In this document: positions 1 to 9,569 of the stretch, one piece after another | Layout of the letters: the number at the start of each line of letters is the position of its first letter | How positions within the stretch are numbered: the stretch's first letter is position 1 | Source of the DNA: Pseudomonas bijieensis | Lineage (GTDB): Bacteria; Pseudomonadota; Gammaproteobacteria; Pseudomonadales; Pseudomonadaceae | Assembly (NCBI RefSeq): GCF_013347965.1 | Contig: NZ_CP048810.1 | Span: forward strand, 4,897,501-4,961,500 | DNA: 64,000 nucleotides | Direction: 5' to 3' | Notes under the pieces: model-generated | What the model was told of the DNA's origin: nothing | Database searches by the model: none | What the model saw: only the letters and a program-made list of their open reading frames with translations | Program-made: the position numbers and the translations under genes

Positions 1-375
1 TGGCGTGGCGGCGGTACCACTTTCGCAGCTCGTCCTCAGGATCACTCCCAGAAGCTGAACAAGAAGATGTATCGCGCAGCAATGCGTTCCATCCTTGCTG
101 AGCTGGTGCGTACTGATCGTCTGGTCGTGGTTCAGGACTTCGCTGTTGAAGCACCGAAAACCAAAGATCTGCTGAACAAGCTGAACGGCATGGGCCTGAC
201 TGACGTCCTGATCGTGTCTGACGCTGTTGATCAGAACCTGTACCTGGCTGCTCGCAACCTGCCACACGTCGACGTTCGTGACGTGCAAGGTTCCGATCCG
301 GTCAGTCTGATCGCATACGACAAGGTGTTGATCACCGTGTCGGCCGTGAAGAAATTCGAGGAGCTGCTGGGATGA
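1..375 (+). CDS. rplD: 50S ribosomal protein L4 (5' end outside window)
   Basis: Only the last 124 codons are in the window; the frame is open from base 1. The visible part begins in the basic extended-loop segment ([20 protein letters not shown]) that in L4 reaches the nascent-peptide tunnel, and continues through the conserved [12 protein letters not shown] helix to the C-terminus. L4 is an early-assembly 23S rRNA binder and in E. coli also represses its own S10 operon. Its TGA overlaps the ATG of rplW (ATGA), so the two are translationally coupled. Confidence 0.97.
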
Positions 376-671
376 ACCAGGAACGCGTATTTAAAGTTCT
401 GCTTGGCCCGCACGTTTCCGAGAAGGCTACGGTTCTGGCAGACAAGAAAGGCCAGTTCGTTTTCAAGGTTGCGACCGACGCAACCAAGCTGGAAATCAAG
501 AAGGCCGTCGAAAGCCTGTTCAGCGTGAAAGTAGAGCGCGTGACTACCCTGAACGTTCTGGGTAAAAGCAAGCGCACTGCTCGCGGTCTGGGCAAGCGTA
601 ATGACTGGAAGAAGGCAGTTATCTCCCTTCAGCCAGGCCAAGATCTCGATTTCAGCAGCAGTGCTGAGTAA
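372..671 (+). CDS. rplW: 50S ribosomal protein L23
   Basis: 99 residues, the usual length. It begins [20 protein letters not shown], typical of L23, which lies at the tunnel exit and is the docking site for trigger factor and SRP. The start codon overlaps the rplD stop, and rplB follows after 14 bp. This is the S10 operon order (rplD-rplW-rplB-rpsS-rplV-rpsC-rplP-rpmC-rpsQ). Confidence 0.98.
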
Positions 672-685
672 GGAAGGGGTGCATC

Positions 686-1510
686 ATGGCAATCGTTAAA
701 TGCAAACCGACTTCCCCTGGCCGCCGTTTTGTGGTCAAGGTGGTCAACCAGGAGCTGCATAAAGGCGCTCCTCACGCACCGCTGCTCGAGAAAAAATCGA
801 AGTCTGGTGGTCGTAACAACAATGGCCGTATTACCACTCGTCACATCGGTGGTGGTCATAAGCAGCATTATCGTCTGGTCGACTTCCGTCGCAACGACAA
901 GGATGGCATCGCTGCCACCGTCGAGCGTATCGAATACGATCCAAACCGTACTGCTCACATCGCTCTGCTGCTGTACGCAGATGGCGAGCGCCGCTACATC
1001 ATCGCCCCTAAAGGCGTGAGTGCTGGCGACCAGCTGATCGCAGGTGCCCTGGCACCGATCAAGCCGGGCAACGCTCTGCAACTGCGTAACATTCCAGTTG
1101 GTAGCACCGTACACGGCATCGAATTGAAGCCAGGTAAAGGCGCACAGATCGCTCGTTCCGCTGGTGCTTCGGCTCAGCTGATCGCTCGTGAAGGTGTCTA
1201 CGTGACCCTGCGTCTGCGTTCTGGTGAGATGCGTAAAGTACTGGCTGAATGCCGTGCGACCCTGGGCGAAGTCTCGAACTCCGAGCACAGCCTGCGTTCG
1301 TTGGGTAAAGCTGGTGCCAAGCGCTGGCGTGGCGTTCGCCCAACCGTTCGTGGTGTTGCCATGAACCCGGTTGACCACCCACATGGTGGTGGTGAAGGTC
1401 GTACCTCTGGTGGTCGTCATCCGGTATCGCCATGGGGCTTCCCGACTAAGGGCGCGAAGACTCGTGGTAATAAGCGTACCGACAAAATGATCGTCCGTCG
1501 TCGCAAGTAA
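686..1510 (+). CDS. rplB: 50S ribosomal protein L2
   Basis: 274 residues, full length. L2 lies next to the peptidyl-transferase centre and is needed for subunit association. The C-terminal segment [13 protein letters not shown] carries the conserved histidine near the active site, followed by the basic tail [17 protein letters not shown]. An SD sequence (AAGGAAGGGG) precedes the ATG. Confidence 0.98.
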
Positions 1511-1526
1511 ATAGAGGGATACGACA

Positions 1527-1802
1527 GTGCCACGTTCTCTGAAAAAAGGTCCTTTTATTGATCTTCACCTACTGAAGAAGATCGAAGTGGCGGCGGAAAA
1601 GAACGATCGCAAACCAGTTAAGACCTGGTCGCGTCGCTCGATGATCCTGCCACAAATGGTCGGTCTGACCATCGCAGTACACAACGGTCGCCAACACGTC
1701 CCAGTTCTCGTGAACGAAGACATGGTCGGCCACAAACTGGGCGAGTTCGCCGGTACCCGCACATACCGTGGGCACGTGGCTGACAAGAAAGCCAAGCGTT
1801 AA
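1527..1802 (+). CDS. rpsS: 30S ribosomal protein S19
   Basis: 91 residues beginning [18 protein letters not shown], the S19 signature of the 30S head near the A site, where it contacts S13. The start is GTG at 1527, placed after an AGAGGG ribosome-binding site. There is no other in-frame start that keeps the conserved N-terminus. rplV follows 11 bp later. Confidence 0.97.
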
Positions 1803-1813
1803 GGGGTAAGGAA

Positions 1814-2146
1814 ATGGAAGTAGCCGCTAAGTTGTCGGGCGCTCGAATCTCCGCCCAGAAAGCCCGCTTGGTCGCCGACCAGATCCGCGGGAAGAAGGTG
1901 GGCGAAGCGCTCAACCTGTTGGCTTTCAGCAGTAAGAAAGCCGCCGAGATCATGAAGAAAGTGCTGGAGTCGGCCGTAGCCAACGCCGAGCATAACGAAG
2001 GCGCAGACGTTGATGACCTGAAGGTCAGCACCGTTTTCGTCAACGAAGGGCGTTCGCTGAAGCGCATCATGCCACGTGCCAAAGGCCGTGCTGATCGCAT
2101 CGTCAAGCGGTCTTGCCATATCACTGTCAAGGTTGCTGACAAGTAA
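1814..2146 (+). CDS. rplV: 50S ribosomal protein L22
   Basis: 110 residues. L22 binds several 23S domains, and its long beta-hairpin lines the exit tunnel (region [19 protein letters not shown] near the C-terminus, where macrolide-resistance changes are known in other bacteria). Sequence and length are ordinary. It is separated from rpsC by 13 bp. Confidence 0.98.
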
Positions 2147-2159
2147 CGGAGTCGAAGAG

Positions 2160-2846
2160 ATGGGTCAGAAAGTACATCCCATTGGCATTCGCCTGGGAAT
2201 CGTCAAGGAGCACACCTCCGTCTGGTACGCAGACGGTCGGACTTATGCGGACTACTTGTTCGCTGATCTGAAGGTGCGTGAGTATCTCCAAGACAAACTA
2301 AAAAGCGCGTCCGTAAGCCGTATCGATATCCATCGTCCGGCGCAGACTGCACGTATCACCATCCACACCGCTCGTCCAGGTATCGTTATCGGGAAGAAAG
2401 GTGAAGATGTTGAGAAACTGCGTCAGGACCTGACCAAGCAAATGGGTGTGCCTGTGCACATCAATATCGAAGAGATCCGCAAGCCGGAGCTCGACGGTAT
2501 GCTGGTTGCGCAGAGCGTAGCTCAGCAGCTGGAGCGTCGCGTAATGTTCCGTCGCGCTATGAAGCGCGCTGTACAGAACGCAATGCGCATTGGTGCCAAA
2601 GGCATCAAAATCCAAGTGAGCGGTCGTCTCGGCGGTGCTGAAATCGCACGTACTGAATGGTATCGCGAAGGTCGTGTGCCACTGCACACCCTGCGTGCCG
2701 ACATCGACTATGCCAACTACGAAGCTCACACCACCTACGGTGTGATCGGTGTAAAGGTTTGGATCTTCAAAGGCGAAGTAATTGGTGGTCGCCAAGAAGA
2801 ACTGAAGCCACAAGCACCAGCGCCTCGTAAAAAAGCTGCTAAGTAA
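2160..2846 (+). CDS. rpsC: 30S ribosomal protein S3
   Basis: 228 residues from the ATG at 2160 ([13 protein letters not shown]), the conserved S3 N-terminus. An in-frame start at 2076 would lie inside rplV and is rejected. A type 2 KH domain is present with its GxxG loop in [12 protein letters not shown] (about residues 60-75). S3 forms part of the mRNA entry channel with S4 and S5 and has helicase-like function there. The tail is lysine-rich (PAPRKKAAK). Confidence 0.98.
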
Positions 2847-2858
2847 GGGGTACGCCAA

Positions 2859-3272
2859 ATGTTGCAACCAAAGCGTACGAAGTTCCGCAAGCAAATGACC
2901 GGTCACAACCGTGGCCTGGCATTGCGCGGTAGCAAAGTCAGCTTCGGCGAGTTCGCGCTGAAGTCTGTTGCTCGTGGTCGTCTCACCGCTCGTCAGATCG
3001 AGTCAGCGCGTCGTGCTCTGACCCGTCACGTAAAACGTGGCGGCAAGATCTGGATCCGTGTATTCCCGGACAAGCCTGTCACCAAGAAGCCACTCGAAGT
3101 TCGGATGGGTAAAGGTAAGGGTAACGTGGAGTACTGGGTTGCCCAGATTCAGCCAGGCAAAGTCCTGTATGAAATCGAGGGTGTTTCTGAAGAGCTGGCG
3201 CGTGAGGCTTTCGCCCTGGCTGCTGCAAAGCTGCCGCTCGCCACCTCCTTTGTTAAACGGACGGTGATGTGA
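2859..3272 (+). CDS. rplP: 50S ribosomal protein L16
   Basis: 137 residues beginning [19 protein letters not shown], typical of L16, which helps organise the A-site tRNA elbow contact. The conserved Arg of the loop hydroxylated in E. coli lies in the VRMGKGKG segment. The stop TGA (3270-3272) shares one base with the rpmC ATG at 3272, giving close coupling. Confidence 0.98.
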
Positions 3273-3463
3273 TGAAAGCGAATGAACTTCGTGAAAAATC
3301 AGCACAGCAGCTGAACGAGCAACTGCTCGGCCTGCTGCGCGACCAGTTCAATCTGCGTATGCAGAAAGCAACTGGCCAGTTGGGGCAGTCTCATCTGCTC
3401 TCGCAAGTTAAGCGTGACATCGCTCGCGTGAAAACTGTGCTCAACCAGCAGGCAGGTAAGTAA
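3272..3463 (+). CDS. rpmC: 50S ribosomal protein L29
   Basis: 63 residues beginning [18 protein letters not shown], the two-helix L29 next to L23 at the tunnel exit. The start is the ATG at 3272. A GTG one codon upstream would add a single Met and lies inside the rplP stop region. rpsQ starts 2 bp after the stop. Confidence 0.97.
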
Positions 3464-3465
3464 TC

Positions 3466-3732
3466 ATGGCTGAAGCCGAAAAAACTGTCCGTACGCTGAC
3501 TGGCCGTGTTGTCAGCGACAAGATGGACAAAACCATCACCGTTCTGATCGAGCGTCGCGTTAAGCACCCGATCTACGGTAAATACGTTAAGCGTTCGACT
3601 AAGCTGCACGCGCACGACGAAACCAATCAGTGCCACATCGGCGACAAAGTCACTATTCGTGAAACTCGTCCGATGGCCAAGACCAAGTCTTGGGCGCTGG
3701 TTGATGTTCTCGAACGCGCTGTGGAAGTCTAA
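3466..3732 (+). CDS. rpsQ: 30S ribosomal protein S17
   Basis: 88 residues, an OB-fold primary binder of 16S rRNA. The conserved segments [12 protein letters not shown] and [13 protein letters not shown] are present. It is the last gene of the S10 operon, and rplN of the spc operon follows after 23 bp with no visible terminator, so read-through between the two operons is likely. Confidence 0.98.
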   Translation: MAEAEKTVRTLTGRVVSDKMDKTITVLIERRVKHPIYGKYVKRSTKLHAHDETNQCHIGDKVTIRETRPMAKTKSWALVDVLERAVEV

Positions 3733-3755
3733 GGGCTAGGGGTCGGAGAAATTAT

Positions 3756-4124
3756 ATGATTCAGACTCAATCCATGCTCGATGTGGCCGATAACAGCGGC
3801 GCTCGCCGTGTTATGTGCATCAAGGTGCTGGGTGGCTCCCATCGTCGTTACGCTGGTATCGGTGACATCATCAAAGTTACCGTCAAGGAAGCAATTCCTC
3901 GCGGTAAGGTGAAAAAAGGCCAAGTGATGACTGCTGTCGTAGTCCGCACTCGCCATGGCGTCCGTCGTGCTGACGGCTCCATCATCCGCTTTGATGGCAA
4001 CGCTGCTGTTCTGTTGAACAACAAGCAAGAGCCGATCGGCACCCGTATCTTTGGGCCAGTGACCCGTGAACTTCGTACTGAGAAGTTCATGAAGATCGTC
4101 TCGCTCGCCCCAGAAGTGCTGTAA
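3756..4124 (+). CDS. rplN: 50S ribosomal protein L14
   Basis: 122 residues beginning [28 protein letters not shown], which is the L14 signature. L14 lies at the subunit interface (bridge B8) and is the binding site of the silencing factor RsfS. It is the first gene of the classical spc operon (rplN-rplX-rplE-rpsN-rpsH-rplF-rplR-rpsE-rpmD-rplO-secY-rpmJ). Confidence 0.98.
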   Translation: MIQTQSMLDVADNSGARRVMCIKVLGGSHRRYAGIGDIIKVTVKEAIPRGKVKKGQVMTAVVVRTRHGVRRADGSIIRFDGNAAVLLNNKQEPIGTRIFGPVTRELRTEKFMKIVSLAPEVL

Positions 4125-4135
4125 GGAGATCCGAC

Positions 4136-4450
4136 ATGCAAAAGATTCGTCGTGACGACGAGATCATCGTGATCGCCGGCAAAGACAAAGGTAAGCGCGG
4201 TAAGGTGCTGAAGGTTCTTGCTGACAACCGTCTGGTTGTTGGTGGTCTGAACCTGGTCAAGCGTCATACCAAGCCTAACCCGATGTCGGGCGTACAGGGC
4301 GGTATCGTCGAGAAAGAAGCGCCACTGCACGCTTCCAACGTCGCCATCTTCAACGGCGAAACCAACAAGGCTGACCGCGTTGGTTTCAAAGTAGAAGACG
4401 GTAAGAAAATTCGTGTCTTCAAGTCGACCCAAAAAGCGGTTGATGCTTGA
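4136..4450 (+). CDS. rplX: 50S ribosomal protein L24
   Basis: 104 residues with the KOW motif near the N-terminus ([21 protein letters not shown]). L24 starts assembly of the large subunit by binding the 5' end of 23S rRNA. A good SD (AAGGAG) precedes the ATG. Ordinary in length and context. Confidence 0.98.
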   Translation: MQKIRRDDEIIVIAGKDKGKRGKVLKVLADNRLVVGGLNLVKRHTKPNPMSGVQGGIVEKEAPLHASNVAIFNGETNKADRVGFKVEDGKKIRVFKSTQKAVDA

Positions 4451-4470
4451 ACACTGCTAGGTAGAAGACC

Positions 4471-5010
4471 ATGGCACGACTAAAAGAGATTTACCGGAAG
4501 GAAATCGCACCGAAACTTAAGGAAGAACTTAAGCTTTCGAACGTGATGGAAGTTCCGCGCGTTACCAAAATCACCCTGAACATGGGTCTGGGCGAAGCGA
4601 TCGGCGACAAAAAAGTCATCGAGCACGCTGTTGCTGACCTGGAAAAGATCACCGGTCAGAAAGTCGTCGTGACTTACGCTCGGAAATCCATCGCTGGCTT
4701 CAAAGTCCGTGAAGGTTGGCCGATCGGCGTCAAAGTGACCCTGCGCCGTGAGCGTATGTACGAGTTCCTGGATCGTCTGCTGTCGATCTCCCTGCCTCGG
4801 GTTCGCGACTTCCGCGGCCTGAATGCCAAGTCCTTCGATGGTCGTGGTAACTACAGCATGGGCGTTAAAGAGCAGATCATTTTCCCGGAAATCGATTACG
4901 ACAAGATCGACGCTCTCCGCGGTCTGGACATTACCCTGACCACCACTGCTCGGACGGATGACGAAGGTCGCGCACTGCTGCGCGCTTTCAAATTCCCGTT
5001 CCGCAACTGA
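4471..5010 (+). CDS. rplE: 50S ribosomal protein L5
   Basis: 179 residues; L5 brings 5S rRNA into the central protuberance and contacts P-site tRNA. Conserved blocks [15 protein letters not shown] and [30 protein letters not shown] are present. In E. coli the S8 repressor site lies at the start of this cistron; I did not find a clear equivalent by eye. Confidence 0.98.
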   Translation: MARLKEIYRKEIAPKLKEELKLSNVMEVPRVTKITLNMGLGEAIGDKKVIEHAVADLEKITGQKVVVTYARKSIAGFKVREGWPIGVKVTLRRERMYEFLDRLLSISLPRVRDFRGLNAKSFDGRGNYSMGVKEQIIFPEIDYDKIDALRGLDITLTTTARTDDEGRALLRAFKFPFRN

Positions 5011-5023
5011 TTGGAGTAGGAAA

Positions 5024-5329
5024 ATGGCCAAGAAGAGCATGAAGAACCGTGAGCTGAAGCGTCAGCTCACCGTTGCCAAGTACGCCACCAAGCGTGCAGC
5101 GCTGAAAGCTATCATCGTTGATCTGAACGCAAGTCCAGAAGCGCGTTGGGAAGCTACCGTAGCCCTGCAGAAGCAGCCACGTGACGCAAGTGCCTCGCGC
5201 ATGCGTAACCGCTGCCGCCTGACTGGTCGTCCGCACGGCGTGTACCGCAAGTTCGGCCTCGGCCGTAACATGCTGCGTCAAGCTGCAATGCGTGGTGACG
5301 TTCCAGGCCTGGTTAAAGCCAGCTGGTAA
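5024..5329 (+). CDS. rpsN: 30S ribosomal protein S14
   Basis: 101 residues from the ATG at 5024 ([14 protein letters not shown]). An in-frame upstream start at 4958 lies inside rplE and is rejected. This is the long zinc-independent form of S14: it has a single cysteine and no CxxC pairs. It is followed by a 210-bp gap that holds a hairpin and a promoter-like sequence, an interruption of the spc operon. Confidence 0.98.
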   Translation: MAKKSMKNRELKRQLTVAKYATKRAALKAIIVDLNASPEARWEATVALQKQPRDASASRMRNRCRLTGRPHGVYRKFGLGRNMLRQAAMRGDVPGLVKASW

Positions 5330-5390
5330 GCACTGTCAAAGTCGCGGCGCTCGGGATCGCAAGATCCTGACCGTCGGTGACCTTGAACTT

Positions 5391-5418
5391 GAATCAAGCC
5401 CCTTTTGGGGCTTGATTC
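5391..5418 (+). terminator. Hairpin between rpsN and rpsH (terminator or processing site)
   Basis: A perfect 12-bp stem (GAATCAAGCCCC, 5391-5402, with 5407-5418) closes a TTTT loop. Only a weak T-rich stretch (ATTTGTGG) follows, so termination may be partial, or the stem may serve as an RNase site or 3'-end protector. It falls inside what is a continuous operon in E. coli. Confidence 0.7.
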
Positions 5419-5440
5419 ATTTGTGGGGTGTGTCTAGAAT
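5412..5440 (+). promoter_or_regulatory. Putative sigma-70 promoter for rpsH and downstream spc genes
   Basis: TTGATT (5412-5417) and TAGAAT (5435-5440) are separated by 17 bp. The -35 element lies in the right arm of the preceding hairpin. Transcription would start near 5447, giving a leader of about 93 nt before rpsH. The call rests on pattern only. Confidence 0.45.
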
Positions 5441-5496
5441 ACCCGGCTCGCCTGAGCCCGTGTTTTTATTGCACGGATGCGCTCGGCGACACGTAC

Positions 5497-5517
5497 TAGC
5501 CGAAAGGCTAATTTTTT
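5497..5517 (+). promoter_or_regulatory. Small GAAA-tetraloop hairpin plus U-tract in rpsH leader
   Basis: TAGCC-GAAA-GGCTA is followed at once by ATTTTTT and then, 8 nt later, by the AGGAG ribosome-binding site of rpsH. The stem is only 5 bp but has a very stable GNRA loop. It could be an attenuator or a structure that affects rpsH initiation; either is inference. Confidence 0.35.
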
Positions 5518-5539
5518 GTGTATTAGGAGCGTCTAGCCC

Positions 5540-5932
5540 ATGAGTATGCAGGACCCGTTAGCGGACATGCTAACTCGTATCCGTAATGCCCAGATGGCTG
5601 AAAAGTCCGTCGTAAGCATGCCATCTTCTACTTTGAAGGTAGCTGTTGCCAAAGTCCTGAAGGACGAAGGTTACATTGCGGGTTATCAGATCAGCAGCGA
5701 AATCAAGCCACTGCTGTCCATCGAGCTGAAGTACTTCGAAGGCCGTCCGGTCATCGAGGAAGTGAAGCGCGTTAGCCGTCCTGGCCTGCGTCAGTACAAG
5801 TCCGTTGAGGATCTGCCGAAAGTTCGTGGCGGCCTGGGCGTGTCTATCGTCTCCACCAACAAAGGTGTGATGACGGATCGTGCTGCGCGCGCTGCCGGTG
5901 TCGGCGGCGAAGTTCTTTGCACTGTGTTCTAA
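5540..5932 (+). CDS. rpsH: 30S ribosomal protein S8
   Basis: 130 residues ([20 protein letters not shown]), full length. S8 is a primary 16S rRNA binder and in E. coli the translational repressor of the spc operon. AGGAG lies 10 nt before the ATG. Here rpsH heads its own transcription segment after the rpsN hairpin, so autogenous control may be arranged differently from E. coli. rplF follows after 12 bp. Confidence 0.98.
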   Translation: MSMQDPLADMLTRIRNAQMAEKSVVSMPSSTLKVAVAKVLKDEGYIAGYQISSEIKPLLSIELKYFEGRPVIEEVKRVSRPGLRQYKSVEDLPKVRGGLGVSIVSTNKGVMTDRAARAAGVGGEVLCTVF

Positions 5933-5944
5933 GGGGGGATAAGC

Positions 5945-6478
5945 ATGTCACGCGTCGCTAAGAACCCCGTTAAGCTGCCAGCCGGTGTCGAAGTCAAATT
6001 CGCAGGCCAACAGCTTTCGGTGAAGGGTGCCAAGGGCACTCTGCAACTGAACATCCATTCGTCCGTTGAGATCGTTGAAGAAGCTGGTGAGCTGCGTTTC
6101 GCTGCTCGCAATGGCGATCAACAGACTCGCGCAATGGCTGGTACCACTCGTGCGTTGGTAAACAACATGGTCCAAGGCGTGAGCCAAGGCTTCGAGCGCA
6201 AGCTCCAGCTGGTCGGTGTTGGTTACAAAGCGCAAGCAAAAGGCACAGTGCTGAACCTGGCTCTTGGCTTCTCGCACCCAGTGGATTATGAACTGCCGGA
6301 AGGCATCACCGCTGAGACTCCTAGCCAGACCGATATCCTGATCCGGGGCATCGACAAGCAGCTGGTAGGTCAAGTGGCCGCCGAGATCCGCGACTTCCGT
6401 CCACCAGAGCCGTACAAAGGCAAAGGTGTGCGCTACGCGGACGAAGTCGTCCGTCGTAAAGAAGCCAAGAAGAAGTAG
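5945..6478 (+). CDS. rplF: 50S ribosomal protein L6
   Basis: 177 residues, two repeated alpha-beta domains. The C-terminal motif [24 protein letters not shown] is the L6 signature. L6 lies near the factor-binding site of the large subunit. It is ordinary in length and spacing, with rplR 10 bp downstream. Confidence 0.98.
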   Translation: MSRVAKNPVKLPAGVEVKFAGQQLSVKGAKGTLQLNIHSSVEIVEEAGELRFAARNGDQQTRAMAGTTRALVNNMVQGVSQGFERKLQLVGVGYKAQAKGTVLNLALGFSHPVDYELPEGITAETPSQTDILIRGIDKQLVGQVAAEIRDFRPPEPYKGKGVRYADEVVRRKEAKKK

Positions 6479-6488
6479 GGCATAGCAA

Positions 6489-6839
6489 ATGACCGACAAA
6501 AAAGTTACTCGACTGCGTCGCGCTCGCAAAGCACGCCTGAAAATGCACGAACTCGAAGTCGTGCGTCTCTGCGTGTTCCGCTCGTCGCAGCACATCTACG
6601 CCCAGGTCATTTCGGCCGACGGCAACAAAGTCCTGGCAAGTGCCTCGACTTTGGATAAAGAACTGCGTGATGGCGCCACTGGCAACATCGACGCGGCCAC
6701 TAAGGTTGGCCAGCTGGTCGCTACGCGTGCTAAAGCCGCTGGCGTCTCGCAGGTGGCTTTCGACCGCTCTGGCTTCAAGTACCACGGCCGCGTCAAGGCG
6801 CTGGCTGATGCTGCTCGTGAAGCTGGGCTGGAGTTCTAA
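6489..6839 (+). CDS. rplR: 50S ribosomal protein L18
   Basis: 116 residues; L18 binds 5S rRNA together with L5 and L25. The arginine-rich start [16 protein letters not shown] and the C-terminal [21 protein letters not shown] are characteristic. It ends 3 bp before rpsE. Confidence 0.98.
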   Translation: MTDKKVTRLRRARKARLKMHELEVVRLCVFRSSQHIYAQVISADGNKVLASASTLDKELRDGATGNIDAATKVGQLVATRAKAAGVSQVAFDRSGFKYHGRVKALADAAREAGLEF

Positions 6840-6842
6840 GTT

Positions 6843-7343
6843 ATGTCAAATAACGACCAAAAGCGCGACGAAGGCTACATCGAGAAGCTGGTTCAAGTTA
6901 ACCGCGTAGCCAAAACCGTTAAAGGCGGCCGTATCTTCACTTTCACTGCGTTGACCGTAGTGGGTGATGGTAAAGGCCGTGTTGGCTTCGGCCGTGGCAA
7001 GTCGCGTGAAGTGCCTGCTGCGATCCAGAAGGCAATGGAAGCTGCTCGCCGCAATATGATCCAGGTTGATCTGAACGGCACCACTCTGCAGTACGCAATG
7101 AAGTCCGCCCATGGCGCTTCGAAGGTGTACATGCAGCCTGCTTCTGAAGGTACCGGTATCATCGCTGGCGGCGCTATGCGTGCTGTCCTCGAAGTTGCTG
7201 GCGTTCAGAACGTTCTGGCCAAGTGCTACGGCTCGACTAACCCAGTAAACGTGGTTCACGCCACTTTCAAGGGTTTGAAGGCAATGCAGTCTCCTGAATC
7301 CATTGCCGCCAAGCGTGGCAAAAGCGTCAAGGAGATCTTCTGA
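6843..7343 (+). CDS. rpsE: 30S ribosomal protein S5
   Basis: 166 residues with the double-stranded-RNA-binding-like N-terminal fold ([19 protein letters not shown]) and the conserved [15 protein letters not shown] segment. S5 is involved in decoding accuracy and forms the mRNA entry ring with S3 and S4. rpmD starts 2 bp after the stop. Confidence 0.98.
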   Translation: MSNNDQKRDEGYIEKLVQVNRVAKTVKGGRIFTFTALTVVGDGKGRVGFGRGKSREVPAAIQKAMEAARRNMIQVDLNGTTLQYAMKSAHGASKVYMQPASEGTGIIAGGAMRAVLEVAGVQNVLAKCYGSTNPVNVVHATFKGLKAMQSPESIAAKRGKSVKEIF

Positions 7344-7345
7344 TC

Positions 7346-7522
7346 ATGGCTACCGTAAAAGTTACGCTGATCAAAAGCATGACCGGCCGCATCCCTAACC
7401 ACAAACTGTGCGTTAAGGGTCTGGGTCTGCGTCGCATCGGTCACACTGTAGAAGTCCTGGATACTCCCGAGAATCGCGGGATGATCAACAAGGCTTACTA
7501 CATGCTGCGTGTCGAGGGTTAA
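7346..7522 (+). CDS. rpmD: 50S ribosomal protein L30
   Basis: A 58-codon gene reading [20 protein letters not shown] and ending [11 protein letters not shown]. Length and sequence match the short bacterial L30, including the central [11 protein letters not shown] motif. It sits tightly between rpsE (2-bp gap) and rplO (3-bp gap), as expected for the spc operon. Confidence 0.97.
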   Translation: MATVKVTLIKSMTGRIPNHKLCVKGLGLRRIGHTVEVLDTPENRGMINKAYYMLRVEG

Positions 7523-7525
7523 TCG

Positions 7526-7963
7526 ATGAAACTCAATGATCTGAGTCCAGCGCCGGGTTCCCGTCGCGAAAAGCATCGTCCGGGCCGTGGTATCGGTAGT
7601 GGTTTGGGCAAGACCGGTGGCCGTGGCCACAAAGGTCAGACCTCCCGCTCCGGTGGCACTATTGCTCCAGGCTTTGAAGGCGGTCAACAGCCGCTGCATC
7701 GTCGCCTGCCGAAGTTCGGTTTCGTTTCCCTGAAAGCCATGGACCGCGCAGAAGTGCGTCTGTCCGAGCTGGCCAAAGTGGATGGCGACATCGTCACCGT
7801 GCAGTCCCTGAAGGATGCCAACGTGATCAACCAGAACGTTCAGCGTGTGAAAATCATGCTGTCGGGCGAAGTTGCTCGTGCTGTCACCATCGGAAAGGGA
7901 ATCGGCGCCACCAAAGGTGCGCGTGCGGCTATCGAAGCAGCTGGCGGCAAGTTCGAGGAATAA
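7526..7963 (+). CDS. rplO: 50S ribosomal protein L15
   Basis: 145 residues with the glycine/arginine-rich N-terminal extension ([21 protein letters not shown]) that threads into 23S rRNA, then the globular domain with [14 protein letters not shown]. The stop codon abuts the secY ATG with no gap. Confidence 0.98.
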   Translation: MKLNDLSPAPGSRREKHRPGRGIGSGLGKTGGRGHKGQTSRSGGTIAPGFEGGQQPLHRRLPKFGFVSLKAMDRAEVRLSELAKVDGDIVTVQSLKDANVINQNVQRVKIMLSGEVARAVTIGKGIGATKGARAAIEAAGGKFEE

Positions 7964-9292
7964 ATGGCTAAGCAAGGTGCTCTCTCTGCGCTCGGCAAAG
8001 GCGGTATGTCTGAACTCTGGGCTCGTCTGCGTTTTCTGTTCCTGGCGATTATCGTCTACCGAATAGGCGCACACATCCCGGTTCCAGGTATCAACCCGGA
8101 CCGACTCGCGGACCTGTTTCGACAGAATGAGGGGACCATTCTTAGCTTGTTCAACATGTTTTCCGGCGGCGCGCTGGAGCGGATGAGCATCTTTGCACTG
8201 GGGATCATGCCGTACATTTCGGCATCGATCATCATGCAACTGATGAGCGCCGTCAGCCCGCAGCTGGAGCAGTTGAAGAAGGAAGGTGAAGCTGGCCGTC
8301 GCAAGATCAGCCAGTACACCCGCTACGGCACTGTCGTCCTCGCTCTCGTCCAGGCCATTGGCATGTCCATTGGTTTGGCGGGGCAGGGCGTTTCGTTCAC
8401 TGCTGACTTCAGCTTTCATTTCGTTGCGGTAACCACTTTTGTGGCGGGCGCGATGTTCATGATGTGGCTGGGTGAGCAGATCACTGAGCGTGGTGTAGGC
8501 AACGGTATCTCGATGTTGATCTTCGCAGGTATCGTCGCCGGTCTTCCGAGAGCGATCGGGCAGTCTTTCGAGTCTGCGCGTCAGGGTGATATCAATATCT
8601 TCGCCCTGGTTGCCATCGGTCTGCTGGCAGTAGCGATTATCGGTTTCGTGGTGTTCATCGAGCGTGGTCAGCGTCGTATTGCTGTTCACTACGCCAAGCG
8701 TCAGCAGGGCCGCAAGGTGTTTGCTGCGCAGACCAGCCACTTGCCGTTGAAGGTGAACATGGCCGGTGTAATTCCGGCTATTTTCGCGAGCAGCATCTTG
8801 CTGTTCCCGGCTTCGTTGGGTGCCTGGTTCGGCCAGTCTGAAGGTATGGGCTGGTTGCAGGACATCTCGCAGTCGATCGCTCCTGGTCAGCCGTTGAATA
8901 TTCTGCTGTTTAGTGCAGGGATTATTTTCTTCTGCTTCTTCTATACGGCGTTGATGTTCAATCCGAAAGACGTAGCGGAAAACCTGAAGAAGTCCGGTGC
9001 CTTTATTCCGGGCATCCGTCCAGGTGAGCAGTCTGCGCGCTACATTGATGGCGTTCTGACTCGCTTGACCATGTTCGGTGCTCTTTACATGACGGCCGTC
9101 TGTCTGTTGCCCCAGTTCCTGGTGGTTGCGGCAAACGTACCGTTCTACCTTGGCGGGACCTCGTTGCTGATCGTGGTCGTGGTTGTGATGGACTTCATGT
9201 CCCAAGTACAATCGCACCTCGTTTCGCACCAGTACGAATCCCTGATGAAGAAAGCCAACCTGAAGGGCTACGGCAGCGGCATGTTGCGCTGA
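7964..9292 (+). CDS. secY: Protein translocase subunit SecY
   Basis: 442 residues with ten predicted membrane segments; the pore-forming subunit of the SecYEG inner-membrane translocon. Family hallmarks are present: the plug region around [26 protein letters not shown], the cytosolic loop [21 protein letters not shown] that contacts SecA and the ribosome, and the C-terminal [15 protein letters not shown] block. Its place between rplO and rpmJ is the standard spc-operon position. Confidence 0.98.
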   Translation: MAKQGALSALGKGGMSELWARLRFLFLAIIVYRIGAHIPVPGINPDRLADLFRQNEGTILSLFNMFSGGALERMSIFALGIMPYISASIIMQLMSAVSPQLEQLKKEGEAGRRKISQYTRYGTVVLALVQAIGMSIGLAGQGVSFTADFSFHFVAVTTFVAGAMFMMWLGEQITERGVGNGISMLIFAGIVAGLPRAIGQSFESARQGDINIFALVAIGLLAVAIIGFVVFIERGQRRIAVHYAKRQQGRKVFAAQTSHLPLKVNMAGVIPAIFASSILLFPASLGAWFGQSEGMGWLQDISQSIAPGQPLNILLFSAGIIFFCFFYTALMFNPKDVAENLKKSGAFIPGIRPGEQSARYIDGVLTRLTMFGALYMTAVCLLPQFLVVAANVPFYLGGTSLLIVVVVVMDFMSQVQSHLVSHQYESLMKKANLKGYGSGMLR

Positions 9293-9322
9293 GTAGCGTC
9301 CATAAGGTTCGAGGAGTTGGTG

Positions 9323-9439
9323 ATGAAAGTTCGTGCATCGGTGAAAAAGCTGTGCCGCAACTGCAAGATTATTCGCCGCGAAGGTGTTGTTCGGGTAATT
9401 TGCAGCGCGGAACCGCGTCACAAACAGCGCCAAGGCTGA
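9323..9439 (+). CDS. rpmJ: 50S ribosomal protein L36 (zinc-binding form)
   Basis: A 38-residue gene, [20 protein letters not shown] ending PRHKQRQG. Cys11, Cys14, Cys27 and His32 form the zinc-ribbon set of the C+ form of L36. A paralogue without cysteines, induced in zinc shortage, is known in other Pseudomonas but is not in this window. GAGGAG precedes the ATG. This is the last gene of the spc operon. Confidence 0.96.
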
Positions 9440-9457
9440 GTGTGATTGTGCTTTAAG

Positions 9458-9481
9458 CCCGGCAGCTAGTGCGCTGCCGGG
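9458..9481 (+). terminator. Hairpin after rpmJ, end of spc operon
   Basis: A 9-bp stem CCCGGCAGC/GCTGCCGGG closes a six-base loop (TAGTGC) and is followed by a T-rich stretch (TTGATTATTTGTTATT). It probably acts as an intrinsic or partial terminator between rpmJ and the alpha operon. Confidence 0.75.
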
Positions 9482-9510
9482 TTGATTATTTGTTATTACA
9501 GCGATATTAT
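9482..9510 (+). promoter_or_regulatory. Putative sigma-70 promoter of the alpha operon
   Basis: TTGATT (9482-9487) and TATTAT (9505-9510) have an exact 17-bp spacer and begin directly after the terminator stem. The leader to rpsM would be about 50 nt. It has the same -35 hexamer and layout as the junction before rpsH. Confidence 0.5.
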
Positions 9511-9569
9511 CTCGCGCCCTATTTCTTGGCTTCCGGGGCGTAGGTAGCTGTCAATTGGAGTCCCACTGA

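Noticed and set aside
7256..9433. Very long open frame antisense to rplO and secY
   Set aside because: It mirrors the codon bias of the sense genes, has no recognisable domains and low-complexity composition. The same holds for the antisense frames at 15602-17530 (uvrA), 26000-27000 (regulator) and 60984-62327 (btuB).
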